A program made the position numbers and the translations under genes. 64,000 nt of DNA from JBPYFK01 sp051984675 (GTDB lineage: Bacteria > Actinomycetota > Actinomycetes > Mycobacteriales > Pseudonocardiaceae), in contig JBPYFK010000154.1 of the NCBI GenBank assembly GCA_051984675.1, positions 44,374 to 108,373 of the forward strand, read 5' to 3'. The notes beneath the pieces are model-generated. The model ran no database searches. It was not told the DNA's origin and saw only the letters and a list, made by a program, of their open reading frames with translations. Positions 25,948 to 34,741 of this stretch are shown piece after piece (positions within the stretch are counted from its first letter, which is position 1; every line of letters starts with the position of its first letter).

Positions 25948-26700
25948 TCAGAGCCGCTCGGCTCTGAGGTGCCACACCGAAGCGAGGATGCGTCCCCGGT
26001 CGTCGACGTCCAGGTTGTCGATGTCCACCGCGATGCCAAGCTTCTCGCGGCTCGCCGGGTCCACGTGCCGCTGCAGTGTCTCGTGGGTGAACGCGGTGGT
26101 GTAGCTGGTCAGCTCGATACTGGTGATGTTCCAGTGCCGCCCCAGGTGGGTGCGCAGGTCCTCCTGGCTCACCGGGGCCGGACCGGGGAACTTCTCCGGG
26201 GCGACGTCGGCGAAGCAGAAAAGGTGCAGCTGCGCCCCGGGCAGGGTGACGCGGTGCAGCGCGGCGCTGTACTGGTCACGTTGCTCTGCGCCGAGGCAGT
26301 GATACAGGGCGCTGTCCAACACGGTGTTGAACCGCTGGTCCAGGCCGTCGAGCCGGGTCACGTCACCGACGGTGAATTCGGCCCGCGCCCCGCGCTCGGC
26401 GGCCCGCTGGCCGGCCTGCTCGATCGCGGACCTCGAGCCGTCGACCCCGACGACCTGGTAGCCCCGCTCGGCGAGGAAAAGCGTGTTCTCGCCCAAGCCA
26501 CATCCGGCGTCGAGGACGTCGCTGCGGATCTCGCCGCCGCTTTCCAGGCGGACCAACGCCGGTTGTGCCTCGTGGATGTCCCACGGCACGAGCTCGAACG
26601 TGACATCGGAACCGGCCAGCGGCGCCTCGCCCCGGTAGAACGCATCGAAGTTCACGTCCTCCGGCGCGACCACCGGCCCTTGGGAACTCTCCTGCGACAC
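25948..26700 (-). CDS. Class I SAM-dependent methyltransferase
   Basis: A 250-residue methyltransferase. The SAM motif I is VLDAGCGLGENTLFLAERG, followed by motif II VVGVDGSRSAIEQAG and a post-motif ARAEFTVGDVTRLDG. The segment RFNTVLDSALYHCL is typical of small-molecule (thiol/thiopurine-like) methyltransferases. The GTG at 26700 is selected over an in-frame ATG at 26718 because GAGGAGG lies just upstream of the former. It is convergent with the MetE-like gene. Substrate unknown. Confidence 0.85.
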   Translation of the reverse strand: MSQESSQGPVVAPEDVNFDAFYRGEAPLAGSDVTFELVPWDIHEAQPALVRLESGGEIRSDVLDAGCGLGENTLFLAERGYQVVGVDGSRSAIEQAGQRAAERGARAEFTVGDVTRLDGLDQRFNTVLDSALYHCLGAEQRDQYSAALHRVTLPGAQLHLFCFADVAPEKFPGPAPVSQEDLRTHLGRHWNITSIELTSYTTAFTHETLQRHVDPASREKLGIAVDIDNLDVDDRGRILASVWHLRAERL

Positions 26701-26881
26701 GGTTGCCTCCTCGCACATAATTCAACGGACAATGAAATACTGGCGCGATCGCGTGACTCGTGTCAACGTCCGTGGGCGGCCAGACCTGGAAGATGTCACC
26801 TGGTTGCCCGATGTTCTTCCCCTGCGAGGTTGGGTAAGGAGAGGGGACCGCCAATCGTGGGAGTACCTGACGGGGGTAGCG

Positions 26882-27133
26882 ATGAAGGCTCTGGCCCAGG
26901 TCGCGGCCGTGATCGTCGTACCGGTCCTGTACGGGTGCGTGCTCGTCCACGATGCCCTCCGGGCCCTGCCCGAGGCCACATCAGTGGGATTCGAACTCTT
27001 CGCGCTGGCTCTGGTGACGGGTGTCGCCGTACTGCTCCAGCAGACCCGGCAGGACGATCCGCACGCGCTGACCCCGATGGGGCGCCGGCTGGTGGCGGAG
27101 GTCGAAGCGATGCTGCGCGCGCATCCCGACTGA
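26882..27133 (+). CDS. Small two-helix membrane protein
   Basis: An 83-residue protein from ATG 26882 (GGGGG seven bases upstream) with hydrophobic helices at about 4-24 and 37-56, then a charged tail (TRQDDPHALTPMGRRLVAEVEAML). The frame extends further upstream but that part is not coding-like. I do not recognise a family; codon bias supports translation. It faces the VOC gene at 27206. Confidence 0.55.
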   Translation: MKALAQVAAVIVVPVLYGCVLVHDALRALPEATSVGFELFALALVTGVAVLLQQTRQDDPHALTPMGRRLVAEVEAMLRAHPD

Positions 27134-27148
27134 TCCGCGGGCAGTCGA

Positions 27149-27183
27149 GAGGGACCTCACCGGGGTCCGCGGCGAAGTCCCTC
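27149..27183. terminator. Possible bidirectional terminator
   Basis: GAGGGAC (27149-27155) and GTCCCTC (27177-27183) can pair across a 21-base loop between two convergent genes. The stem is short and has no U-run. Confidence 0.3.
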
Positions 27184-27205
27184 CCGCAGGTCGTTTCCGC
27201 TCGTC

Positions 27206-27559
27206 CTACTGGTTCTTGACGACACCGACCAGGTGCCCCTCGGGATCGTTGAAAAGGCCGATCTCGACCTGCTCCATCACGCGCTCCGGCCCCATAACCC
27301 GGGTGCCACCGAGGCTTTCGGCCTTGGCGAGCGCGGCCTCGACGTTCGGAACACCGACATAGAAGGTGACGTGACCCGAATACCCTTCCGGCCCCTTACC
27401 GATGCCACCGTCGATTCCAGCGGCGCCTTTCGGGTGCACCATCCCGTAGTGCAGCGGGTTGTCCGAGTCGATCTCCCACCCGAACAGGTCAGAGTAGTAG
27501 GAATTCAACTTGTCCGTGTTCTGTCCGACAATCTCGAAGTGGACTACCGGCTGGCCCAT
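27206..27559 (-). CDS. VOC-superfamily protein
   Basis: A 117-residue VOC protein starting MGQPVVHFEIVGQNTDKL, with YYSDLFGWEIDSDNPLHYG and the C-terminal GLFNDPEGHLVGVV carrying the usual metal-site Glu/His region. The ATG at 27559 is preceded by AAAGGAG at good spacing; longer in-frame starts are rejected. Single-module architecture suggests a dimeric enzyme or binding protein. It lies 112 bp downstream of the STAND ATPase gene on the same strand and might be co-transcribed. Substrate unknown. Confidence 0.85.
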   Translation of the reverse strand: MGQPVVHFEIVGQNTDKLNSYYSDLFGWEIDSDNPLHYGMVHPKGAAGIDGGIGKGPEGYSGHVTFYVGVPNVEAALAKAESLGGTRVMGPERVMEQVEIGLFNDPEGHLVGVVKNQ

Positions 27560-27670
27560 GCGCGCGCTCCTTTCCGACCGTCGTCCGCACGTGGTCCAGC
27601 CTGCCCATGCCGGTGTCCGGCAGCCTGAGGCTTTCGTCCCGACTTGCCCAGCGGTCACCCGCCGCAGCGC

Positions 27671-29785
27671 TCAGACCTCCCACGCCAGCGCCACGGCCTG
27701 ATCGAGTTCGAGCTGGGTACCCCGGTGAAACGCCTCGGCGAACGCCGGATCGCCGAGTTCGCGCCGTACCCGCAGCTCGCAGCGTTGATGGGACGCGCTG
27801 AGGTGACCGAGCGTGGACGCCGACGTCTCGCTGGACCGGAACAGCGCGTCGGCCGCACCGAGCAGGGTCGCGGGGCGCTCAGCGTCATCGGTGCAGATCC
27901 AGGCCAGGGTCTCCAGGCAGTGCGCTATACCCCATTGATCGGTCCACTCCTGCTTGAGGCTCAGCGCCTGGCGGACCAGTTCCCTGGCGTGGGCCGCGTC
28001 GTGCCGCCACCACTTCACGGCGCCGACGACCCACAGCGCGTACGAGGTGGAAACCGGCGCGCCGTGCCGTTGACTGAGCGCCAGGCATTCCAGGCCGGAT
28101 TCCTCGGCCTGCTCGATGTTTCCGCGCAACGCATGAGCGAGGGTCAGGTGATAGAGGATCAGCCACACGTCGTTGCGATCGTCGGGTCCGTGCCGGTTGA
28201 GCGCGTCCTCCAGCAGCGTCACCGCGTCCGCGTAGTGGCCCTGGAGCAGGGCGGCCAGCCCGGAGACCTGCGTGTGGTAGGTCAGCGCCGTCGTGTCACC
28301 GAGCTGATCGGCCACGGCGGCACATTCGGTCAGTTTCGGCAGTGCCGCCACGAGATCCGACTGCAGGAGAGCGAGATGGCTTGCCGCCCACAGCGCTCTG
28401 GCCCGGGCAGGGCAGGTTGCCGGTTGCCGCGCGATAATCCGGTCCAGCCAGTGGCGCCCTTCGGCGAGCGCGCCCGAGACGATCCAGTAGTACCGCAGCG
28501 CGATGAGCATGTCGACCGCCTGGGCCGCGTAGTCCGGGGACTCGAAACAGAAGTCCAATGCGGCTCGGATGTTCGCGTGCTCCTCGGGCAGCCGCCGGTG
28601 CCAGTCCACTTGGGTCGGGCTCAACCATTCGGCCTGCGCCCGCAGGGCAAGGGCGCGGTAGTGATCCTGGTGCCGTGCGCGCAGCTCGGCCTGCTCCCCA
28701 CGGTCCGCGAGCCGGTCGCTGCCGAAAGCACGGATGACGTCCAGCATGTGGTAGCGCGCTCGTGTCCCGTGCACGTCGCAGGAGAGCACGGACTTCTCCA
28801 CCAGACCGGAGACGAGATCCAGGATGTCTTCCCGGCGCAGGTCGTGGCCAGCACACACCTGCTCCGCCGCTTCCAGGTCGAATCCGCTGGCGAACACGGA
28901 CAATCGTGCCCAGAGCGCCTGCTCGGCCGGCGAGCACAGCTGGAAGCTCCAGCCGATGGTCGCGCGCAGCGTCGGGCGGCGCCCCGGCTCACGCGGGTGG
29001 GGGATGGACTCCGCGCCGGCGCTCGGCGGCTCGACCCGCTCGTCCAGCCAGGCCAGAATCTCGCGCGTGGAGAGCGTGTTCACCCGTACCGCGGCCAGCT
29101 CCAGGGCCAGGGGGATGCCTTCCAGCCGCCAGCACAGTCGGGTCACGCTCTCGTAGTTGCTCGCGTCCACGGCGAAGTCGGGAAAGACGGTTTGTGCTCG
29201 GGCCGCGAACAGCCGTACCGCGTCGTAGGCGTTCACCGTCTCAAGCGCGCGATCCTGACCCAGCCGCAATGCGGACAACGGTGGAAGAGCCATGGGCGAG
29301 ACACGGAAGACCGTCTCCCCGGACAGGCCGAGGACCTGGCGGCTGGTCACCAGGACACGGAGCCGTGCGGCGGACCTGAGCAGGCGCTGCACCAGGCCGG
29401 CGCACTCGTCGAGCAGGTGCTCGCAGTTGTCCAGCACCAGCAGTGTCTTCTTGTCCTCCAGGAAGGTCGCCAGTGATTCCAGCGGGCCGCGGCCGGACCG
29501 CTGGTGGATGCCCAGCGTGTTGACCACGGCCGCCGCCAGCATCGGAGCGTCCTGGACGTCGGCCACGTCGATCCGCCAGACACCGTCGGTGAAGCGTCGG
29601 CGTACCTGGGCGGCCACCCGCAGGCCGAGCCGGGTCTTGCCGACGCCGGGCGGCCCGGTGAGCGTGAGCAGCCGCCCCTCCGACAGAAGCCGGGCGGCTT
29701 GGAAGACGTCGTGAGTACGTCCGATGAAACCGCTCGTCTGTTTGGGGAGATTGCTCATCCGCCGCCGTACCCGACTCGCGTCCAC
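27671..29785 (-). CDS. STAND ATPase (AfsR/LuxR-type) without a DNA-binding tail
   Basis: A protein of about 704 residues with an NB-ARC-like ATPase and a helical-repeat C-terminus. Walker A is GPPGVGKT (about 44-51), Walker B is LLVLDNCEHLLD, and sensor-like VLVTSRQVLGLSGE follows. The second half (from about residue 380) is TPR-like, with repeated Ala/Leu helices. In close relatives the TPR part is followed by a LuxR-type helix-turn-helix; here the stop comes directly after LELDQAVALAWEV and no such domain is found, nor an N-terminal one. GTG 29785 is preferred because AAGGGGA precedes it; ATG 29758 is possible. Probably a signalling switch acting through partners. Confidence 0.85.
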   Translation of the reverse strand: MDASRVRRRMSNLPKQTSGFIGRTHDVFQAARLLSEGRLLTLTGPPGVGKTRLGLRVAAQVRRRFTDGVWRIDVADVQDAPMLAAAVVNTLGIHQRSGRGPLESLATFLEDKKTLLVLDNCEHLLDECAGLVQRLLRSAARLRVLVTSRQVLGLSGETVFRVSPMALPPLSALRLGQDRALETVNAYDAVRLFAARAQTVFPDFAVDASNYESVTRLCWRLEGIPLALELAAVRVNTLSTREILAWLDERVEPPSAGAESIPHPREPGRRPTLRATIGWSFQLCSPAEQALWARLSVFASGFDLEAAEQVCAGHDLRREDILDLVSGLVEKSVLSCDVHGTRARYHMLDVIRAFGSDRLADRGEQAELRARHQDHYRALALRAQAEWLSPTQVDWHRRLPEEHANIRAALDFCFESPDYAAQAVDMLIALRYYWIVSGALAEGRHWLDRIIARQPATCPARARALWAASHLALLQSDLVAALPKLTECAAVADQLGDTTALTYHTQVSGLAALLQGHYADAVTLLEDALNRHGPDDRNDVWLILYHLTLAHALRGNIEQAEESGLECLALSQRHGAPVSTSYALWVVGAVKWWRHDAAHARELVRQALSLKQEWTDQWGIAHCLETLAWICTDDAERPATLLGAADALFRSSETSASTLGHLSASHQRCELRVRRELGDPAFAEAFHRGTQLELDQAVALAWEV

Positions 29786-29875
29786 ACTTGTCCCCTTGCC
29801 CGGCCAGAACAACGACTAAACCGTGCTGACAGCAGTGTGGTGCGCCCGCGCTGGCCGCGCAGAACGCTTTCGGAC

Positions 29876-29906
29876 TTGACTGGCAGCCTTCGCCAGGGGC
29901 TAGCGT
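29876..29906 (+). promoter_or_regulatory. Candidate promoter for the small lipoprotein gene
   Basis: TTGACT (29876-29881) and TAGCGT (29901-29906) are spaced by 19 bp and lie about 40 bp before the GTG at 29944. The spacer is longer than ideal. Confidence 0.4.
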
Positions 29907-29943
29907 CGTGCCCCAGGCGCGGTGACATCGATCGGGGGTAGTC

Positions 29944-30285
29944 GTGATCGGTCTCGTGAAGTCGGGCGCAGCAGCCAGCATGTTGCTACTGAGTGTTATC
30001 GGCACGGCCTGCGTGTACCAGCAACATCCGCCTCCCGCGCCGACTAGACTACATTCCGTTACAAATTCGCCGCTGCCGGCCGGCTCGTCTCCCTCTCCGA
30101 GCAGCCCCAACGCGACCAGCACCATGGAGTACGGCCAGGGTGTGCACCGACTCTGCGACACCCGCTCGGGGTGCGGCCCGTGGGTGTCGAACGGGAATCC
30201 GAACCAGATCCAGCAGCCACCCGACGAGTGGGTGCAGGACCAGCGGCAGTGGGCCTGCCAGCACGGCCACCCTGACCAGTGCTAG
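29944..30285 (+). CDS. Small Cys-containing lipoprotein
   Basis: A 113-residue exported protein. A short basic N-region, hydrophobic core and lipobox (SVIGTAC) predict lipidation at Cys23. A Pro/Ser-rich linker is followed by a mature domain with four Cys (RLCDTRSGCGPW and QWACQHGHPDQC) suited to two disulfides. The GTG start has GGGGG upstream. Divergent from the STAND ATPase gene by about 160 bp. No family recognised. Confidence 0.65.
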   Translation: MIGLVKSGAAASMLLLSVIGTACVYQQHPPPAPTRLHSVTNSPLPAGSSPSPSSPNATSTMEYGQGVHRLCDTRSGCGPWVSNGNPNQIQQPPDEWVQDQRQWACQHGHPDQC

Positions 30286-30316
30286 TGCCGCTTCCAGCAA
30301 CGTCGGGTAGTAATCG

Positions 30317-30450
30317 TCACGAGACCCGGAACGCCCGCCGGTAGGCGCCCGGGGTCGTGCCGACCTGGGACGGAAACGGCGGCGCGGGGGTTGACCGCCG
30401 AGGTGAGACCGACGAGGGCCGCGATCGCCTCCACCGGCAGGTCTGTCTAC
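30317..30450 (-). pseudogene. Decayed 3' end of an AraC-family regulator gene
   Basis: On the complement one frame reads TDLPVEAIAALVGLTSAVN (about 30446-30390), the second helix-turn-helix of GlxA/AraC regulators. After a frameshift near 30365, another frame reads QVGTTPGAYRRAFRVS and then stops at 30317, which is the canonical AraC C-terminus. The position of the expected Glu before TDLPVEAIA is a TAG stop. Upstream sequence no longer reads as AraC. It is a short relic between the lipoprotein gene and the SRPBCC gene. Confidence 0.75.
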
Positions 30451-30551
30451 AACTCTGGGCACCGCCAGTGCTGGCCGGTCAAGGTCAACTGGTTGGATAG
30501 TGCCGGCCTTGCTCGAAAGAGAAACCGGGTTCACCACCAGGAGGGCGTGAG

Positions 30552-30995
30552 ATGGCACAGGTCACGGCTGCTGCGGAGCGCAGGATTGACGCGCCGGCTG
30601 ACAAGGTACGGGCGATCGTCGCCGACTACGCGGACAGTCGGCCGAAGATCCTGACCGAGCACTATCGAGAGTACCGGGTGGTCGAAGGCGGCAGCGGAGC
30701 CGGAACCACGGCGAGCTGGAAGCTGCAGGCGACGTCGAAGCGCGTTCGCGACGTCAAGGCGTCGGTGACCGAGCCGGAGCCCGGCACGGTCGTGGAGACC
30801 GATGCGAACTCCAGCATGGTCACCACCTGGACCGTGCGCGAGGAGGACGGCGGGAGCAGGGTGCGGATCGAGACGAGCTGGCAGGGCGCGGGCGGCATCG
30901 GAGGCTTCTTCGAGAAGATGTTCGCCCCCGCCGGGCTCAAGCGCATCTACGACGGTGTGCTGGACAACCTCGGCCAGGTTGCCAAGGAGTCCTGA
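30552..30995 (+). CDS. SRPBCC (START-like) protein
   Basis: A 147-residue helix-grip protein with AERRIDAPADKVRAIVADYADS at the N-terminus, central beta strands (GTTASWKLQATSK) and the long C-terminal helix (MFAPAGLKRIYDGVLDNLGQV). This is the Polyketide_cyc2/SRPBCC pattern of hydrophobic ligand-binding proteins. AGGAGG lies about eight bases before the ATG. It is followed by the pyrophosphatase gene in the same direction after 128 bp. Ligand unknown. Confidence 0.82.
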   Translation: MAQVTAAAERRIDAPADKVRAIVADYADSRPKILTEHYREYRVVEGGSGAGTTASWKLQATSKRVRDVKASVTEPEPGTVVETDANSSMVTTWTVREEDGGSRVRIETSWQGAGGIGGFFEKMFAPAGLKRIYDGVLDNLGQVAKES

Positions 30996-31123
30996 GCTGC
31001 TGTCGTAGCACGTTCGTGCTCCTGCGGTCCTGGGCACCGCACCCGGTGCCCAGGACCCCGCGCGGAACGGCCAGGAAACGGCCAGACTCATGGTGGCGGC
31101 AGGTCGTCACCCGGGGGCGCGCG

Positions 31124-31633
31124 ATGGACTTCGACATGATCGTGGAAATCCCGAAGGGGTCCCGCAACAAGTACGAGATGGACCTGCGCCTGGGGCGCAT
31201 CCGCCTGGACCGCACCCTCTTCACGGCGACCGCGTACCCGAACGACTACGGGTTCATCCCGGACAGCTGGGCTGAGGACGGCGCTCCACTGGACGTACTC
31301 GTGCTCGGCGACGAACCCACGTTCGCCGGCTGCATGATCCGGGTGCGACCGATCGCGGTGTTCTGGATGCGCGATGAGCAGGGACCGGACGCGAAGGTGC
31401 TCTGCGTGCCGGCGCACGACCCACGCCAGGATCACCTGCACGACCTGGACGACGTACCGGGCCACGTGCTGGCCGAGATCAGCCACTTCTTCGACGTGTA
31501 TAAGGACCTTGAACCCGGTAAGGAAGGCGAGGCCCGCGGTTGGGAGGACCGGGCCAGTGCCGAGCGGGTGGTTCGTGACGCGTGGCGCCGGTGGGAAATG
31601 AACGGCTCACCCGGCGCGCCAGGCTCCGGGTAA
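31124..31633 (+). CDS. Family I inorganic pyrophosphatase with variant active site
   Basis: A 169-residue soluble PPase that would hydrolyse pyrophosphate to phosphate. It starts MDFDMIVEIPKGSRNKYEMD and shows YPNDYGFIPD, VRPIAVFWMRDEQGPDAKVL and HFFDVYKDLEPGK, all conserved in family I. The signature is D52-G-A54-P-L-D57, whereas the family pattern is D-G-D-P-L-D. The missing Asp corresponds to E. coli Asp67, which activates the attacking water. The enzyme may be slower, altered in specificity or a regulatory paralogue. The frame extends upstream, but the family N-terminus fixes ATG 31124. Confidence 0.9.
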   Translation: MDFDMIVEIPKGSRNKYEMDLRLGRIRLDRTLFTATAYPNDYGFIPDSWAEDGAPLDVLVLGDEPTFAGCMIRVRPIAVFWMRDEQGPDAKVLCVPAHDPRQDHLHDLDDVPGHVLAEISHFFDVYKDLEPGKEGEARGWEDRASAERVVRDAWRRWEMNGSPGAPGSG

Positions 31634-31764
31634 CGTAGCGCACCGTCCGCCGTCCACGCAGGGTAGCCGCGCCACCGGGGTGCCCGCACCGGCGCCCGCG
31701 CGGAGCCGACATAGGCTGTGGGCAACGTCGGACACACCAGACGCAAGCGCGGGACGAGAGGTCG

Positions 31765-33303
31765 ATGGGCAGCACAACCGGCGAAGGGGCAGGGGCCTGC
31801 CGGGCTCCGCTGGATCGCACCGAGCGGCGGCAGCTCGACGTCATTCGCCGGTTCGGCACGACGGGGTCCCTGCTGCTGGCGGTGGGCGCGATCGGCGCCG
31901 GGGCCGCGCCGGTGGACAACCCGCTGTCCGGCGTCCGGCTGATCGGCCTGCCCGCGCGCATCCCGACGGTGGCCATGGCCTGCGCCTGGCTGGGCATGCT
32001 CATGGTGATCGTCGGGTGGCTGTGGCTGGGTCGGCTGTGCTGGCCCGGTCGGGAGCGGATGCTCTCCCGCGCCCAGCTCAACCGCACGGTGCTGATGTGG
32101 GCCCTGCCGCTGGCCGTGGCCCCACCGCTGTTCAGCCGGGACATGTACTGCTACCTCGCGCAGAGCGAGATCGCCCGCCGGGCCCTGGACCCGTACGTGC
32201 TCAGCCCGGCGGTCGCGCTGGGTGTCGGACACCCGTTCACCGCGAACGTGCCGGACATCTGGCGGGACACCCCGGCCCCCTACGGACCGCTGTTCCTGCT
32301 GCTCGGGCGGGGGATCGCGGTCATCGTCAACGATCACGTGCTGGTCGGTGTCCTGCTGTGGCGTGTGGTGATGCTCATCGGGCTCGTCCTGGCCATCTGG
32401 GCGACTCCGCACCTGGCGCGGCGCGCCGGGGTCCACCCGGTGAGCGCGATGTGGCTGGGCATGGCGAACCCCATCGTGCTGTTTCACGTGGTCAGCGGCA
32501 TGCACAACGAGGCGCTGCTGATCGGGATCATGCTCGCGGGGATCGAAGTCGGCTTGCGCTGGCAGAACACGCCGGGCATCGCAGCCGCCGCGGTGCTGAT
32601 CACCGTCTGCGGCGCGATCAAACCGCCGGCGTTCATCGCGTTGGGCTTCCTCGGCGTATACGTGGTACGCCAGCGCGGCGGCCGGGTGGCCGACCTGCTG
32701 CGCATGGCGGCGATGCTGGCCGGGGTGTTCCTGGTGACCATGACCGTCATCACAGTGGCCAGCGGCTGGGGCCTGGGCTGGATTCAGACCTTCGACGTGC
32801 CCGACCGGGTCAAGACACCGCTGGCGCCGATGACCTTGCTCGGGCTCACCGGCGGCGGGTTCGGCATGATCCTCGGTCTGGGCAACCACACGGACGCGAT
32901 CCTGAACATCACGAAGATCATCGGTTACGGGATCACGGCCGTGGTGTGCATGCGCCTGCTGTGGCGGTCGTTCAACGGTCGTATCGACCCGATGATGGCG
33001 CTGGGTATCACGCTCGGCACGCTCGCGGTGTTCGCCCCGGTGTTGCACCCGTGGTACCTGCTGTGGGCGGTTCCGCTCACGCTGTCCACCAACGACAACC
33101 GCTTCCGGTTGGTGGCGACGGCGGTCAGCGCGTTCGTTGCGCTCGTCGTCCCGCCCAGCGGAGGCGGTTACGAGTACCTCTACCAGGTCCCGTTCGCGGT
33201 GATCACAGCCCTGATCGCGTTCGGGATCATGCTGTGGCTGGTGCGCGGGAAGGTGCCGTGGTTGTCGCCATTGCGCAAGCGCACCCTGGTTCACACGTCG
33301 TAG
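31765..33303 (+). CDS. mptB: Polyprenol-phosphate mannose-dependent alpha-1,6-mannosyltransferase
   Basis: A 512-residue GT-C glycosyltransferase with about 12-13 transmembrane helices. The conserved acidic loop is LFSRDMYCYLAQSEIARR, the GT-C catalytic Asp region, and GHPFTANVPDIWRDTPAPYGPLFL and MANPIVLFHVVSG-MHNEALL are typical of MptB. It extends the alpha-1,6-mannan core of lipomannan/lipoarabinomannan-like lipoglycans on the outer face of the membrane, using polyprenol-phosphate mannose. Its 3' end overlaps the convergent glutamine synthetase gene by 13 bp. Confidence 0.88.
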   Translation: MGSTTGEGAGACRAPLDRTERRQLDVIRRFGTTGSLLLAVGAIGAGAAPVDNPLSGVRLIGLPARIPTVAMACAWLGMLMVIVGWLWLGRLCWPGRERMLSRAQLNRTVLMWALPLAVAPPLFSRDMYCYLAQSEIARRALDPYVLSPAVALGVGHPFTANVPDIWRDTPAPYGPLFLLLGRGIAVIVNDHVLVGVLLWRVVMLIGLVLAIWATPHLARRAGVHPVSAMWLGMANPIVLFHVVSGMHNEALLIGIMLAGIEVGLRWQNTPGIAAAAVLITVCGAIKPPAFIALGFLGVYVVRQRGGRVADLLRMAAMLAGVFLVTMTVITVASGWGLGWIQTFDVPDRVKTPLAPMTLLGLTGGGFGMILGLGNHTDAILNITKIIGYGITAVVCMRLLWRSFNGRIDPMMALGITLGTLAVFAPVLHPWYLLWAVPLTLSTNDNRFRLVATAVSAFVALVVPPSGGGYEYLYQVPFAVITALIAFGIMLWLVRGKVPWLSPLRKRTLVHTS

Positions 33304-34706
33304 TACAGCTCGAACTCGTACGCGTTCGGGCGCAGGCGCAGCGGGTCGATCTCGCTCTCCCGCTTGAACGCGATCCACGTCTCGATCACGTCCGGCGTGA
33401 AGACCCCTCCCTGCAGCAGGAACTCGTGATCGCGCTCCAGGGTGTCCAGCACAGCGTCTAATGTGGACGGAACCTGCGCGACCGCCCCAGCCTCTTCGGG
33501 TGGAAGCTCGTAGAGATCCTTGTCGATCGGCTCGGGCGGCTCGATCTTGTTCTTGATCCCTTCCAGGCCCGCCAGCATCGTGGCCGCGAACGCCAGGTAC
33601 GGGTTGCCGGAGGAGTCCGGGCAGCGGAACTCGATGCGCTTGGCGCTCGGGTCGCTGCCGGTGACCGGGATGCGGATGCAGGCCGAGCGGTTTCGCTGCG
33701 AGTACACCAGGTTCACCGGGGCTTCGAAGCCGGCGACCATGCGGTGGTAGGAGTTCACGGTCGGGTTCGTGAAGGCGAGCAGGGTCGGGGCATGGTGCAG
33801 GATGCCGCCGATGTAGTGCCGGGCGGTGTCGGAGAGTCCGGCGTATCCCGACTCGTCGTAGAAGAGCGGTTTGCCGCCCCTCCACAGGGACTGGTGAGTG
33901 TGCATCCCGGACCCGTTGTCCCCGAACAGTGGTTTCGGCATGAACGTGGCGGTTTTCCCGTGCTGCCACGCGGTGTTCTTGACGATGTACTTGTAGAGCT
34001 GGTGATCGTCGGCGGCGTGCAGGAGCGAGTTGAACCGGTAGTTGATTTCCGCCTGGCCGGCGGTGCCGACCTCGTGGTGCGCCTTCTCGATGGTGAACCC
34101 GGCGTCGATCAGGTGGGACACGATCTCGTCGCGCAGGTCGGCCAGGTGGTCGGTGGGCGGGACCGGGAAGTACCCGCCCTTGTACCGGATCTTGTAGCCC
34201 TGGTTGGCGCCCTCGGCTCCGGTGTTCCACCAGCCCTCGATGGCGTCGATGTAGTGCTGGGAAGCGTTCTCGGAGGTGGCGAACCGGACGGAGTCGAAGA
34301 GGTAGAACTCGGCTTCCGGCCCGAAGTAGGCGACATCCGCGATCCCGGACTCGGCCAGGTGCTGCTCGGCCTTGCGCGCGATGTTGCGCGGATCGCGGCT
34401 GTATGCCTCCAGGGTCACCGGGTCGTGCACGAAGAAGTTCAGGATCAGCGTCGTGCGGGTGCGGAAGGGGTCCAGCACCGCCGTGGTCGGGTCCGGCAGC
34501 AAAAGCATGTCCGACTCGTGGATGGACTGGAAGCCGCGAATCGACGAACCGTCGAACGCGACGCCGTCCTCGAAGATCCCCGCCAGGGCCGTGGCCGGAA
34601 CCGTGAAGTGCTGCATGACGCCCGGAAGGTCGCAGAACCGGACATCAACGAACCGCACTCGTTCGTCCGAGAGGAAGCGGAGGATCTCGTCGGGGCTGGT
34701 GAACAT
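33291..34706 (-). CDS. glnA: Glutamine synthetase type I
   Basis: A 471-residue glutamine synthetase assembling glutamate and ammonia with ATP. DGSSIRGFQSIHESDM, GPEAEFYLFDSVRF, and the ATP-binding KPLFGDNGSGMHTHQSL are present, as are NRSACIRIPVTG and RIEFRCPDSSGNPYLAFAA. The adenylylation Tyr is Tyr399 in DLYELPPEE, so it is a GSI-beta enzyme subject to GlnE control. ATG 34706 has GGGAGGG upstream; a longer in-frame start is rejected. It is convergent with mptB and lies 35 bp downstream of the STAS gene on the same strand. Confidence 0.96.
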   Translation of the reverse strand: MFTSPDEILRFLSDERVRFVDVRFCDLPGVMQHFTVPATALAGIFEDGVAFDGSSIRGFQSIHESDMLLLPDPTTAVLDPFRTRTTLILNFFVHDPVTLEAYSRDPRNIARKAEQHLAESGIADVAYFGPEAEFYLFDSVRFATSENASQHYIDAIEGWWNTGAEGANQGYKIRYKGGYFPVPPTDHLADLRDEIVSHLIDAGFTIEKAHHEVGTAGQAEINYRFNSLLHAADDHQLYKYIVKNTAWQHGKTATFMPKPLFGDNGSGMHTHQSLWRGGKPLFYDESGYAGLSDTARHYIGGILHHAPTLLAFTNPTVNSYHRMVAGFEAPVNLVYSQRNRSACIRIPVTGSDPSAKRIEFRCPDSSGNPYLAFAATMLAGLEGIKNKIEPPEPIDKDLYELPPEEAGAVAQVPSTLDAVLDTLERDHEFLLQGGVFTPDVIETWIAFKRESEIDPLRLRPNAYEFELYYDV

Positions 34707-34741
34707 CGTCGATGACCCTCCCAGTCGGGGAGCGGACACGG

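Noticed and set aside
31432..34230. A 932-codon open frame on the complement
   Set aside because: It runs antisense to mptB and through glnA in another frame, with low-complexity Arg/His/Asp/Gln-rich sequence. It is a by-product of GC-rich coding.
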